From assembly GCF_039523755.1 (NCBI RefSeq), contig NZ_BAAAFX010000011.1, positions 1 to 64,000 on the forward strand: 64,000 nucleotides of DNA, in the 5' to 3' direction. Source of the stretch: Tatumella terrea (GTDB taxonomy: Bacteria > Pseudomonadota > Gammaproteobacteria > Enterobacterales > Enterobacteriaceae). Below the pieces are notes generated by a model, which was not told the DNA's origin, did no database searches, and saw only the letters and a list, made by a program, of their open reading frames with translations. Every line of letters starts with the position of its first letter. Position 1 is the first letter of the stretch. Shown here piece after piece: positions 9,777 through 17,548 of this stretch. The translations under genes and the position numbers were made by a program.

Positions 9777-9860
9777 TGTGGATAACCTTATTCATCACTC
9801 TCTCCTGTGCTGGCAGCCCCTTCCGAAGAAAATAAAAAATGAATAACCTTGTTGTCCACA
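9777..9860 (+). promoter_or_regulatory. DnaA boxes in the mioC promoter region
   Basis: A perfect DnaA box on the minus strand (TGTGGATAA, 9777-9785) and a one-mismatch box on the plus strand (TTGTCCACA, 9852-9860) lie between asnC and mioC. In E. coli the mioC promoter is repressed by DnaA through boxes at this position, and transcription from it runs into oriC. The promoter hexamers are not clear to me. Confidence 0.7.
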
Positions 9861-9917
9861 GGTGGATCACTGCTTGATCACAGCGTACAATGCTCGCCTT
9901 TAACAGAGGGAAGATCG

Positions 9918-10358
9918 ATGGCGGATATTACGTTTATCACAGGCAGTACCCTGGGCAGTGCCGAATACGTCGCTGAAGACCTGGCTGAAATTGCAGAGGC
10001 AAAAGGGCTTTCTGCCGAAATTCTGCACGGACCTGCTTATGATGACGTCCCGGCAACAGGGATCTGGCTACTGATCAGCTCAACGCATGGCGCCGGTGAA
10101 ATTCCGGACAACCTGTTACCGTTTTATCAGACGCTTTCAGAGACACAACCGGATCTTTCTGCCGTCCGTTACGGTGCCATCGGTATCGGTAACCATGAAT
10201 ATGACCTGTTCTGCGGTGCGATCCGAACCCTGGATCAACAATTACAGACTCTGGGCGCGACACGGATCGGCGATCGGCTGGAAATAGATGTCCTGGAACA
10301 CGATGTCCCTGAGGATCCGGCCACAGAATGGTTTCAACAGTGGATATCACTGATTTAG
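9918..10358 (+). CDS. mioC: MioC, flavodoxin-like protein
   Basis: FMN-binding flavodoxin-fold protein of 146 residues. The ATG at 9918 (preceded by GAGGGAAG) begins MADITFITGSTLGSAEY, where TGSTLGS is the phosphate-binding loop, and gives the E. coli-like length; the in-frame start at 9849 adds an unconserved stretch. SSTHGAGEIPDN and GIGNHEYD are flavodoxin loops. E. coli MioC supports biotin synthase in vitro. It lies immediately before oriC and its transcription crosses the origin. Confidence 0.93.
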   Translation: MADITFITGSTLGSAEYVAEDLAEIAEAKGLSAEILHGPAYDDVPATGIWLLISSTHGAGEIPDNLLPFYQTLSETQPDLSAVRYGAIGIGNHEYDLFCGAIRTLDQQLQTLGATRIGDRLEIDVLEHDVPEDPATEWFQQWISLI

Positions 10359-10798
10359 ATCCCCTCAGCCACGGTGATTGATCGTTTATTTCTAATGATC
10401 CGTGGTGATTAGTCCTGTTTTGTGATCTTTTTTTCCGGTTTTTCTGTGTATAACTCACCCTGAAACGTGCGTATAACCGGTAGTTATCCAATGAATAACC
10501 CCGGATGCTTTTTTGACCTGTGTATAAGTCCTTATTTTGATCTCAGCTTATACGTGAAAGGATCACCGATCATTCACAGCATACGATCCTCATTAGATCT
10601 CTGTTAAGTAACAGGAAAAATCCCTTATCCACAAGATCAGTGGATCCTAATAAGAGATCTAACAGAAAGATCATACATAAAATAAAGATCTTTCTTTTAA
10701 ACCCCTAACGATCCTGCCACTTTCGCCGGTCAGGGAATTTAAGTAGAATCCTCCACCGGGATAGACTCCCAACCGTTAATCTACTGAGGTACTGCTCC
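10359..10798. other. oriC: oriC, chromosomal replication origin
   Basis: The mioC-mnmG spacer holds the elements of enterobacterial oriC in the expected order. DnaA boxes: TGTGTATAA at 10445-10453 (R4 position), TTATCCAAT at 10484-10492 (R3 position), TGTGTATAA at 10519-10527 (R2 position, minus strand TTATACACA) and the perfect TTATCCACA at 10625-10633 (R1). Right of R1 lies an AT-rich unwinding element with GATC-containing repeats (about 10645-10705), including CCTAATAAGAGATC, which is also found at this place in E. coli. About fifteen GATC sites are visible, as expected for Dam/SeqA control. I could not locate IHF and Fis sites with confidence. Confidence 0.93.
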
Positions 10799-12688
10799 AT
10801 GTTTTATCCAGATCCTTTTGACGTCATCATCATCGGTGGTGGTCATGCAGGGACAGAAGCAGCAATGGCTGCTGCCCGAATGGGTCAGCAAACCCTGCTA
10901 CTGACACACAATATCGATACGCTGGGACAAATGTCATGTAACCCGGCGATTGGTGGTATCGGAAAAGGACATCTGGTTAAAGAAGTCGATGCAATGGGCG
11001 GCCTGATGGCGCAGGCCATCGACAAAGCAGGGATCCAGTTTAGAATACTAAACAGCAGTAAAGGTCCTGCGGTCAGAGCAACCCGTGCACAGGCGGATCG
11101 CGTACTCTATCGGCAGGCAGTACGTACTGCTCTTGAAAACCAGCCTAACCTGATGATCTTCCAGCAGGCTGTGGATGATCTTATCGTCGAAAACGATCAG
11201 GTCGTGGGTGCAGTGACTCAGATGGGCTTACGCTTTCGTGCAAAGGCCGTGGTACTGACTGTCGGAACCTTCCTTGACGGTAAAATTCATATTGGCCTGG
11301 ATAACTACAGCGGTGGCCGTGCCGGTGATCCCCCTTCGGTTCCGCTGGCTCGTCGCTTACGTGAGCTTCCGCTGCGTGTGGACCGCCTGAAAACCGGAAC
11401 ACCTCCCCGTATCGATGCCAGAACGATCGATTTTTCGGTGCTGACGCCGCAACACGGTGATACACCGATGCCGGTCTTTTCGTTCATGGGGAAAGCCAGC
11501 GATCATCCGCAGCAGATGGCGTGTTACATCACCCATACCAATGAAAAAACGCATGACGTGATCCGTAATAACCTCGATCGCAGCCCGATGTATGCCGGGG
11601 TGATCGAAGGGATCGGCCCCCGTTACTGTCCGTCGATTGAAGACAAGGTGATGCGCTTTGCCGATCGCAATGCTCATCAGATCTTTCTGGAGCCGGAAGG
11701 GCTGACCAGTAACGAAATTTATCCGAACGGAATATCGACCAGCTTACCGTTTGATGTACAGATGCAGATTGTCCGCTCGATGAACGGACTGGAAAATGCC
11801 AAAATTATCCGTCCGGGATATGCCATTGAGTACGATTTCTTTGACCCACGGGATCTGAAACCGACGCTGGAGAGTAAATACATCAGCGGATTGTTCTTTG
11901 CCGGACAAATTAACGGCACCACCGGATATGAAGAAGCCGCTGCTCAGGGATTACTGGCCGGCCTGAATGCCGGACGTTTCTCTGCCGATAAAGAAGGCTG
12001 GACCCCGCGCAGGGATAATGCTTACCTCGGTGTTCTGGTCGATGACCTGTGCACTCTGGGAACCAAAGAACCGTACCGGATGTTTACCTCCCGTGCCGAA
12101 TATCGTCTGATGTTACGTGAAGACAATGCGGATCTTCGTCTGACTGCTATCGGTCGTGAACTGGGGCTGGTGGATGATGAGCGCTGGGCCCATTTCAACC
12201 GGAAGCTGGAATCGGTGGAACAGGAGCGTCAGCGCTTACGTGATATTCATGTACATCCCAAGTCCGGGAATGTGGAAGAGATCAATGCGGTACTGAGTGC
12301 CTCGCTCACCAAAGAAGCGAACGGGGAAGATCTGCTGCGCCGACCGGAACTGACGTACGAAAAATTAATGACATTACCCGGCTTTGGTCCGTCGCTTGCT
12401 GATCCGTCAGCCGCTGAGCAGGTGGAAGTTCAGGTAAAATATGAAGGCTATATTGCCCGTCAGCTGGAAGAGATCTCCCGCCAGCAGCGTAATGAAAATA
12501 CGGTATTACCTGCCGACCTCGATTACCGTAACGTGAACGGGCTTTCAAATGAGGTGATCGCGAAGCTTAACGATCATAAACCCTCTTCCATCGGTCAGGC
12601 TTCACGTATTTCCGGTATTACCCCCGCAGCCATCTCTATCTTACTTATTTACCTGAAAAAGCAGGGTTTGCTTCGTAAAAGCGCCTGA
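10799..12688 (+). CDS. mnmG: MnmG (GidA), tRNA uridine 5-carboxymethylaminomethyl modification enzyme
   Basis: FAD enzyme of 629 residues, equal to E. coli. With MnmE it installs the cmnm5 group on U34 of several tRNAs. An N-terminal Rossmann motif (GGGHAGTEAA, about 13-22), the conserved SCNPAIGGIGKGHL segment, two TGT(F/P)-type motifs and a helical C-terminal domain are all present. It is the first gene right of oriC and is followed by rsmG after 48 bases, the conserved pair. Confidence 0.97.
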   Translation: MFYPDPFDVIIIGGGHAGTEAAMAAARMGQQTLLLTHNIDTLGQMSCNPAIGGIGKGHLVKEVDAMGGLMAQAIDKAGIQFRILNSSKGPAVRATRAQADRVLYRQAVRTALENQPNLMIFQQAVDDLIVENDQVVGAVTQMGLRFRAKAVVLTVGTFLDGKIHIGLDNYSGGRAGDPPSVPLARRLRELPLRVDRLKTGTPPRIDARTIDFSVLTPQHGDTPMPVFSFMGKASDHPQQMACYITHTNEKTHDVIRNNLDRSPMYAGVIEGIGPRYCPSIEDKVMRFADRNAHQIFLEPEGLTSNEIYPNGISTSLPFDVQMQIVRSMNGLENAKIIRPGYAIEYDFFDPRDLKPTLESKYISGLFFAGQINGTTGYEEAAAQGLLAGLNAGRFSADKEGWTPRRDNAYLGVLVDDLCTLGTKEPYRMFTSRAEYRLMLREDNADLRLTAIGRELGLVDDERWAHFNRKLESVEQERQRLRDIHVHPKSGNVEEINAVLSASLTKEANGEDLLRRPELTYEKLMTLPGFGPSLADPSAAEQVEVQVKYEGYIARQLEEISRQQRNENTVLPADLDYRNVNGLSNEVIAKLNDHKPSSIGQASRISGITPAAISILLIYLKKQGLLRKSA

Positions 12689-12736
12689 GTCTTCAGTAAC
12701 TGCAGGGGAAACCATTCGGTTTCCCCGCTAACAGGA

Positions 12737-13366
12737 ATGTCCTTCGTGATAAATACACTTTCCTCGCTACTTCAACGGGCTGGTATTTCGCTCTCCGATC
12801 AGCAAAAACATCAACTGGTCAGTTATGTCGGTATGCTGGACAAATGGAACAAAGCTTATAACCTGACATCGGTTCGTGACCCTCAGCAGATGCTGATCCG
12901 CCATATTATGGACAGTATTGTGGTTGCCCCTTATCTGGAAGGTAATAAATTTATTGATGTCGGTACCGGGCCCGGATTACCGGGGATTCCGCTCTCGATT
13001 GTTTGTCCGCACGCACATTTCACCCTGCTGGACAGTCTGGGTAAACGCGTCCGTTTTTTACGTCAGGTACAGCACGAACTGAAACTGGAAAATATCACCC
13101 CGGTGCAGAGCCGTGTTGAAGCCTTTACTGATGAGCCACTGTTTGACGGGGTCATCAGCCGTGCATTTGCGTCTTTGCAGGATATGGTGAGCTGGTGTCA
13201 TCACCTGCCGGCGGCGGGGCAGGGCCGTTTTTATGCACTGAAAGGCCAGATACCGGATGAAGAGCTCTCGGCACTTCCTGAACATCTGAGTCTGGAGTCC
13301 GTCATATCATTACAGGTGCCCGATCTGGAAGGTGAGCGTCATCTGGTGATTCTGAAGCAGAAATAA
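12737..13366 (+). CDS. rsmG: RsmG (GidB), 16S rRNA (guanine-527-N7)-methyltransferase
   Basis: S-adenosylmethionine methyltransferase of 209 residues (E. coli 207). Key segments are KWNKAYNLTSVRDP, the cofactor loop FIDVGTGPGLPGIPL and SRAFASLQDM. It modifies G527 in the 530 loop of 16S rRNA; loss of it gives low-level streptomycin resistance in several bacteria. A start at GTG 12746 is also possible. In E. coli atpI follows at once; here 1.5 kb with a small extra gene intervenes. Confidence 0.96.
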   Translation: MSFVINTLSSLLQRAGISLSDQQKHQLVSYVGMLDKWNKAYNLTSVRDPQQMLIRHIMDSIVVAPYLEGNKFIDVGTGPGLPGIPLSIVCPHAHFTLLDSLGKRVRFLRQVQHELKLENITPVQSRVEAFTDEPLFDGVISRAFASLQDMVSWCHHLPAAGQGRFYALKGQIPDEELSALPEHLSLESVISLQVPDLEGERHLVILKQK

Positions 13367-13380
13367 GATCTGAACTCTCA

Positions 13381-13401
13381 TACCGGCAACCCTTGCCGGT
13401 A
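13381..13401 (+). terminator. Hairpin after rsmG
   Basis: A perfect nine-base-pair stem, TACCGGCAA / TTGCCGGTA, with a three-base loop, lies 15 bases after the rsmG stop. The following bases are only moderately T-rich. Confidence 0.6.
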
Positions 13402-13975
13402 ATGTTCCTTCCCCGATGCTGACTATCCTATTTTCACTTTTTTATGTGATATCTATCACATAAAAAAGGTTGTTAAGTCCTGACTGACGCCGTCAGGATA
13501 GTAAAACTCTCAAAAAACCACCGCTCCTGCAGGTTAACTCTTTATGAACTTTCAACAGATAGTGTGCTATCGGTGATGGCGCTGATTATCGATACTGGAG
13601 TATTTGTCATAATCACCGGGTCGGATAACTTCAGGGCCAATGAGTAAATCTCTTTTACAGAATTTCTGACGGAAGTCTTAACAGTAAATAGCGTTACTCT
13701 GATGATTGCATTGAGGTTTTAGTTAAATTTCACGGTTCAGTTTTTGTTTATTTTTACAGGGAAGGGTTCTTTAGTTTTTTAAAGTATTTATTTTTCTTAT
13801 TTGATTCTTCCCTGACGGTATGTTGTTAAGTAAATGATTTAGTTGTATATACCCTGTTGTTTACTAAGGTTTTTTTTTGATGTAGATTAAAGATGTGGTG
13901 TATTTATTACACCTGGTCCTGGCTTCCCTTCGGGAAATTGTCGGGAAATGTCATCAAAATATAGCAGCTTATATA
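13402..13975. other. Long gene-free region between rsmG and the double-glycine peptide gene
   Basis: No open frame worth reporting. It starts with GC-balanced sequence that contains a CRP-type palindrome, then becomes strongly AT-rich from about 13680. A short hairpin (TTCCC-TTC-GGGAA) lies at about 13926-13938. Promoter-like AT-rich hexamers are too many to pick one. The length and low GC suggest a regulated or horizontally acquired leader for the next gene. Confidence 0.5.
13445..13460. promoter_or_regulatory. Perfect CRP-type binding palindrome
   Basis: TGTGA-TATCTA-TCACA matches the cAMP receptor protein consensus TGTGA-N6-TCACA at all ten defined positions. It sits inside a larger perfect inverted repeat with 14-base arms (13438-13451 and 13454-13467), so as RNA it could also form a U-rich hairpin. 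The regulated start is unclear: it is 79 bases beyond rsmG and about 530 bases before the next start codon. Confidence 0.6.
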
Positions 13976-13987
13976 TAAGGATATATT

Positions 13988-14278
13988 ATGAAAGAGCTTT
14001 CAGTGATCGAAACAAATCAGGTCAGCGGGGGTCTGTTCACTTTCTTCACGGGCCCTATCGGCGCAACGATGGGTTTTGCCATCGGTTCAGTGGTTGATGC
14101 CGGATGTGCGAGCCTGAACCTGAAATCTAACTTTAAACTGTCAGGGGCTCTGTTAGGGGGAGGGATCGCCGCTATCGTCGGATTCTCACCCATTCTGGCT
14201 ACCGCCGGAATAGGCATGGGCGTGACGGGCATTGTACAAAATGCGCTCAGCATTATCAGCCAGCGCAAGTCCGCCTGA
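13988..14278 (+). CDS. Double-glycine-leader peptide, class II microcin/bacteriocin-like
   Basis: Small protein of 96 residues that starts MKELSVIETNQVSGG, a leader of the colicin V / double-glycine type, with cleavage expected after Gly15. In this family a peptidase-containing ABC exporter removes the leader during secretion. The predicted mature part (81 residues) is hydrophobic and rich in Gly, Ala and Ile, with GxxxG-like runs (GALLGGGIAAIVG, GIGMGVTGIV) that could insert in membranes, and one cysteine (residue 39). A Shine-Dalgarno AAGGA lies before the ATG. No exporter, accessory protein or immunity gene is beside it. It could be an orphan microcin, a remnant, or a secreted small protein with another role. 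Confidence 0.7.
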   Translation: MKELSVIETNQVSGGLFTFFTGPIGATMGFAIGSVVDAGCASLNLKSNFKLSGALLGGGIAAIVGFSPILATAGIGMGVTGIVQNALSIISQRKSA

Positions 14279-14601
14279 TAAGCCGTTTTAAGTGTTATTA
14301 ATCCCTTTTGTCACACACTGACGGTTATTCAGTCTTTGGGGGGAGTTCGCACAATCCCCCTTTTTAATCGTCCCTGCATTCCCAATGATCAATTCTATTT
14401 ATCCCCGCAAATCTGCGCAATACCATTCCGGGCCCCTGGCATTCGGGGTCGAATAAATTACAGCGTTTTTTTATAAATTCTTCTTCTTTTTTAACCGGCA
14501 TCGGCGGCGCTTATTTTTTATATTTATCCAGTTTGTAAAATAATTGATAAAAAAATGAAATAACAGAAGCTTAATTAACAACACTAAATGTGAGGTTAAA
14601 G
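14279..14601. other. Gene-free stretch after the double-glycine peptide gene
   Basis: No plausible coding frame. A run CCCCCTTTTTAA near 14356-14368 after a GGGGGAG segment at about 14339-14345 (stem GGGG..CCCC followed by T residues) could be the terminator of the peptide gene. The rest is AT-rich, with a possible promoter (TTGATA near 14544) ahead of the structured element that follows. Confidence 0.4.
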
Positions 14602-14705
14602 GTCTTTTTCGGGAGTACTATTCGCTTTACCGCAAAAATAGTGGCGGTCTCCGGAGAAAAAGACTGACGTGAAGCGAACTGAAAAGCGGTAGTTCCGCGA
14701 TTTTT
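14602..14705 (+). ncRNA. Possible structured small RNA or attenuator upstream of atpI
   Basis: A long nested stem-loop is visible: GTCTTTTTC (14602-14610) pairs with GAAAAAGAC (14656-14664), GGAG (14612-14615) with CTCC (14649-14652), and ACTATT (14617-14622) with AATAGT (14637-14642). A second small hairpin GCGG-TAGTT-CCGC (14686-14698) is followed two bases later by a run of five T, which resembles an intrinsic terminator. Together this looks like a transcript of about 105 bases. I recognise no known RNA family, and the pairings are only by eye. Confidence 0.4.
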
Positions 14706-14779
14706 AGCGAAGATTATCGGGAAAAACTCCTTTTCAGAAAGAATTTTAAATAATTGTTCACCTTTTCTCTACTTACAGA

Positions 14780-14807
14780 TTGAAATCGTAGGAGTGCCCC
14801 GTATAAT
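14780..14807 (+). promoter_or_regulatory. Sigma-70 promoter of the atp operon
   Basis: TTGAAA (14780-14785), a 16-base spacer and a perfect TATAAT (14802-14807) lie about 95 bases before atpI. A leader hairpin CACTCC-TTT-GGAGTG follows near 14827-14841. It is the only good consensus promoter directly before the operon. Confidence 0.75.
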
Positions 14808-14901
14808 TTGCACGGCTTTTGCTGTTCACTCCTTTGGAGTGGTAACAGTAGTTTGTGTAACACACGATATACCCAACTTAAGTAAGGGAGAGTAAGCCGT
14901 C

Positions 14902-15282
14902 ATGTCTGTATCTCTTTATAGTTTGAGATTAGCGCGGACAGTGCTGCTTATTCAACTGGTGACTTTTTTGCTCGTCAGTTGTTTCTTTACTTTGAAAAGC
15001 ATTCACTGGGGAGCTTCTGCTCTGGCAGGAGGGATAGCGGCATGGCTGCCGGCTGTCCTGTTTACGTTTCTGGCCTGGCGCCTGCAAGGGCAATTCCCGG
15101 CTAAAGGGCGTGTTGCCTGGAGTTTTGCCTTAGGTGAAGTCCTGAAAGTCTTCATCACCATCGGATTGCTTGTTGTGGCGTTGGGTGTGTTCGGGGCGGT
15201 GTTTTGGCCTCTTGGACTGAGCTGGTTATCGGTGCTGGTGGTGCAAATCATTGCACCGGTTGTAATTAACAAAAAAGGGTAA
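14902..15282 (+). CDS. atpI: AtpI, ATP synthase accessory subunit I
   Basis: Small membrane protein of 126 residues, the E. coli length, with four hydrophobic helices and the shared segment KGRVAWSFALGEVLKVF (about 70-86). It assists assembly of the c-ring and is dispensable in E. coli. It is the first gene of the atp operon; GGGAGAG precedes the ATG. Confidence 0.93.
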   Translation: MSVSLYSLRLARTVLLIQLVTFLLVSCFFTLKSIHWGASALAGGIAAWLPAVLFTFLAWRLQGQFPAKGRVAWSFALGEVLKVFITIGLLVVALGVFGAVFWPLGLSWLSVLVVQIIAPVVINKKG

Positions 15283-15290
15283 GATGCATC

Positions 15291-16109
15291 ATGGCCGCAG
15301 GAGAAATCTCAACCCCACAGGAATATATAAGTCATCACCTGCAGCATTTGCAGCTTGATTTACGTACATTCCAGTTGGTGAATGCGCACGACGCTCCGGC
15401 AACTTTCTGGACGTTAAACCTGGATTCCATGTTTTTCTCTGTCGTACTGGGTCTGGTCTTTCTGGTACTGTTCCGCAAAGTAGCTAAACAAGTTACCAGC
15501 GGTGTCCCGGGAAAACTGCAGGCGGCTATTGAACTGGTTGTTGGTTTCGTCGATAGCAATGTTCGTGATATGTATCACGGCAAAAGCAAACTTATCGCCC
15601 CGCTGGCACTGACAATTTTTGTCTGGGTCTTTTTAATGAACCTGATGGATCTGTTGCCAATCGATCTGCTGCCTTACCTGGGTGAGCATGTCCTTGGTTT
15701 GCCGGCATTGCGTGTTGTGCCGTCTGCAGATGTGAATGTGACATTATCTATGGCGCTGGGCGTATTTATTTTGATTCTGTTCTACAGCATCAAAATGAAA
15801 GGCGTAGGTGGTTTTGCTAAGGAACTGACTTTACAGCCTTTCAATCACCCGATCTTCATCCCCATCAACCTGATTCTTGAAGGTGTTAGCTTACTGTCTA
15901 AGCCGGTTTCTCTTGGCTTGCGACTGTTCGGTAACATGTATGCGGGTGAACTGATCTTTATCCTGATTGCGGGTCTGTTACCGTGGTGGTCACAGTGGGT
16001 TCTGAATGTGCCATGGGCCATTTTCCACATTCTGATCATCTCGTTACAGGCTTTCATTTTCATGGTCCTCACGATTGTCTATCTCTCGATGGCATCTGAA
16101 GAACATTGA
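15291..16109 (+). CDS. atpB: AtpB, F0 ATP synthase subunit a
   Basis: Integral membrane stator subunit of 272 residues that forms the proton half-channels against the c-ring. The segment SLGLRLFGNMYAGELIF carries the essential arginine and the conserved glutamate of helix 4; QAFIFMVLTIVYLSMA is the C-terminal helix. It starts eight bases after atpI. Confidence 0.97.
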   Translation: MAAGEISTPQEYISHHLQHLQLDLRTFQLVNAHDAPATFWTLNLDSMFFSVVLGLVFLVLFRKVAKQVTSGVPGKLQAAIELVVGFVDSNVRDMYHGKSKLIAPLALTIFVWVFLMNLMDLLPIDLLPYLGEHVLGLPALRVVPSADVNVTLSMALGVFILILFYSIKMKGVGGFAKELTLQPFNHPIFIPINLILEGVSLLSKPVSLGLRLFGNMYAGELIFILIAGLLPWWSQWVLNVPWAIFHILIISLQAFIFMVLTIVYLSMASEEH

Positions 16110-16159
16110 TATTTTTATCTCAACACTACTGATTTAATTGAAACAAACTGGAGACTGTC

Positions 16160-16399
<240 letters not shown>

Positions 16400-16453
16400 T
16401 AACGCCTGGTAATACGGTTGTTTGTTCGGTGATTTTCAGCGAATAAACGAACT

Positions 16454-16484
16454 CTGCCGTTTATCACCTCTGTGATGACGGCAG
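16454..16484 (+). promoter_or_regulatory. Intercistronic hairpin between atpE and atpF
   Basis: CTGCCGT (16454-16460) pairs with ACGGCAG (16478-16484), and ATCAC (16463-16467) with GTGAT (16472-16476) around a CTCT loop. No T-run follows, so it is more likely an RNA-stability or processing element that helps keep atpE in excess than a terminator. Confidence 0.6.
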
Positions 16485-16515
16485 ATCAAGCTAACTTAAT
16501 AAGAGGCATTGTGCT

Positions 16516-16986
16516 GTGAATATTAATGCAACAATCCTCGGCCAGGCCATCGCGTTTATCCTGTTCGTTGCGTTTTGTATGAAGTATGTATGGCCGCCGA
16601 TCATGGCTGCTATCGAGAAGCGTCAGAAAGAAGTTGCTGATAGCCTCGCTTCTGCAGAACTTGCTAAAAAAGAGCTGGATATCGCTCAGGCTAATGCGTC
16701 CGACGAGCTGAAAAAAGCCAAAGAAAACGCTCAGGTTATTATTGAGCAGGCTAACAAGCGTCGTGGCCAGATTCTGGATGAAGCGAAAGCGGAAGCGGAA
16801 ACTGAACGTAACAAAATCATTGCACAGGCTTACTCTGAAATTGATGCCGAGCGTAAACGTGCACGTGAAGAACTGCGTAAGCAGGTTGCGTTGCTGGCTG
16901 TTGCGGGTGCCGAGAAGATTATTGAGCGTTCCGTGGATGAAGCTGCTAATAGCGACATCGTTGATAAACTGGTCGCTGAACTGTAA
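16516..16986 (+). CDS. atpF: AtpF, F0 ATP synthase subunit b
   Basis: Peripheral-stalk subunit of 156 residues with one N-terminal transmembrane helix (about 5-25) and a long charged coiled coil. It starts with GTG at 16516, as in E. coli, giving the conserved N-terminus MNINATILGQAIAF. The C-terminus (IIERSVDEAANSDIVDKLV) binds subunit delta. Confidence 0.97.
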   Translation: MNINATILGQAIAFILFVAFCMKYVWPPIMAAIEKRQKEVADSLASAELAKKELDIAQANASDELKKAKENAQVIIEQANKRRGQILDEAKAEAETERNKIIAQAYSEIDAERKRAREELRKQVALLAVAGAEKIIERSVDEAANSDIVDKLVAEL

Positions 16987-17000
16987 GGAGGGAGGGGCTG

Positions 17001-17534
17001 ATGTCTGAATTTACCACTGTAGCTCGCCCCTACGCCAAAGCAGCTTTTGACTTTGCTGTTGAGCATCAAAGTATTGATCGCTGGCAGAATATGCTGGCTT
17101 TTACCGCTGAAGTCGCAAGTGATAAGCAGGTTTCAGGGATCCTTTCCGGTGCTCAGGCACCTGAGACCGTTTCCGCTGCTTTCATTGCTCTCTGCGGTGA
17201 TCAACTCGATGAGAACGGCCAGAACCTGATTAAGGTGATGGCAGGATATAAACGTTTGAAAGCGCTTCCGGCTGTGCTGGAGCAGTTCATTCAATTACGT
17301 GACGCTTATGAAGCGATTGCCGAAGTTGACGTTACTTCCGCCAACGAGTTGAGTGAAGAGCAGCTGAATAAAATCAGCGCGGCGATGGAAAAACGTTTGT
17401 CACGCAAAGTTAAGCTGAATTGCAAAATCGATAAGTCTGTCATTGCAGGCGTAGTCATCCAGGCTGGTGACATGGTTATTGACGGCAGCGTCCGCGGCCG
17501 TCTGGATCGTCTGGCAGACGACTTGCAGTCTTAA
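17001..17534 (+). CDS. atpH: AtpH, F1 ATP synthase subunit delta
   Basis: Soluble stator subunit of 177 residues that joins F1 to the b dimer. It has an N-terminal helical domain (FTTVARPYAKAAFDFA) and a C-terminal segment with IAGVVIQAGDMVIDGSVRGRL, the OSCP/delta signature. It begins 14 bases after atpF. Confidence 0.97.
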   Translation: MSEFTTVARPYAKAAFDFAVEHQSIDRWQNMLAFTAEVASDKQVSGILSGAQAPETVSAAFIALCGDQLDENGQNLIKVMAGYKRLKALPAVLEQFIQLRDAYEAIAEVDVTSANELSEEQLNKISAAMEKRLSRKVKLNCKIDKSVIAGVVIQAGDMVIDGSVRGRLDRLADDLQS

Positions 17535-17548
17535 GGGGACTGGAGCAT

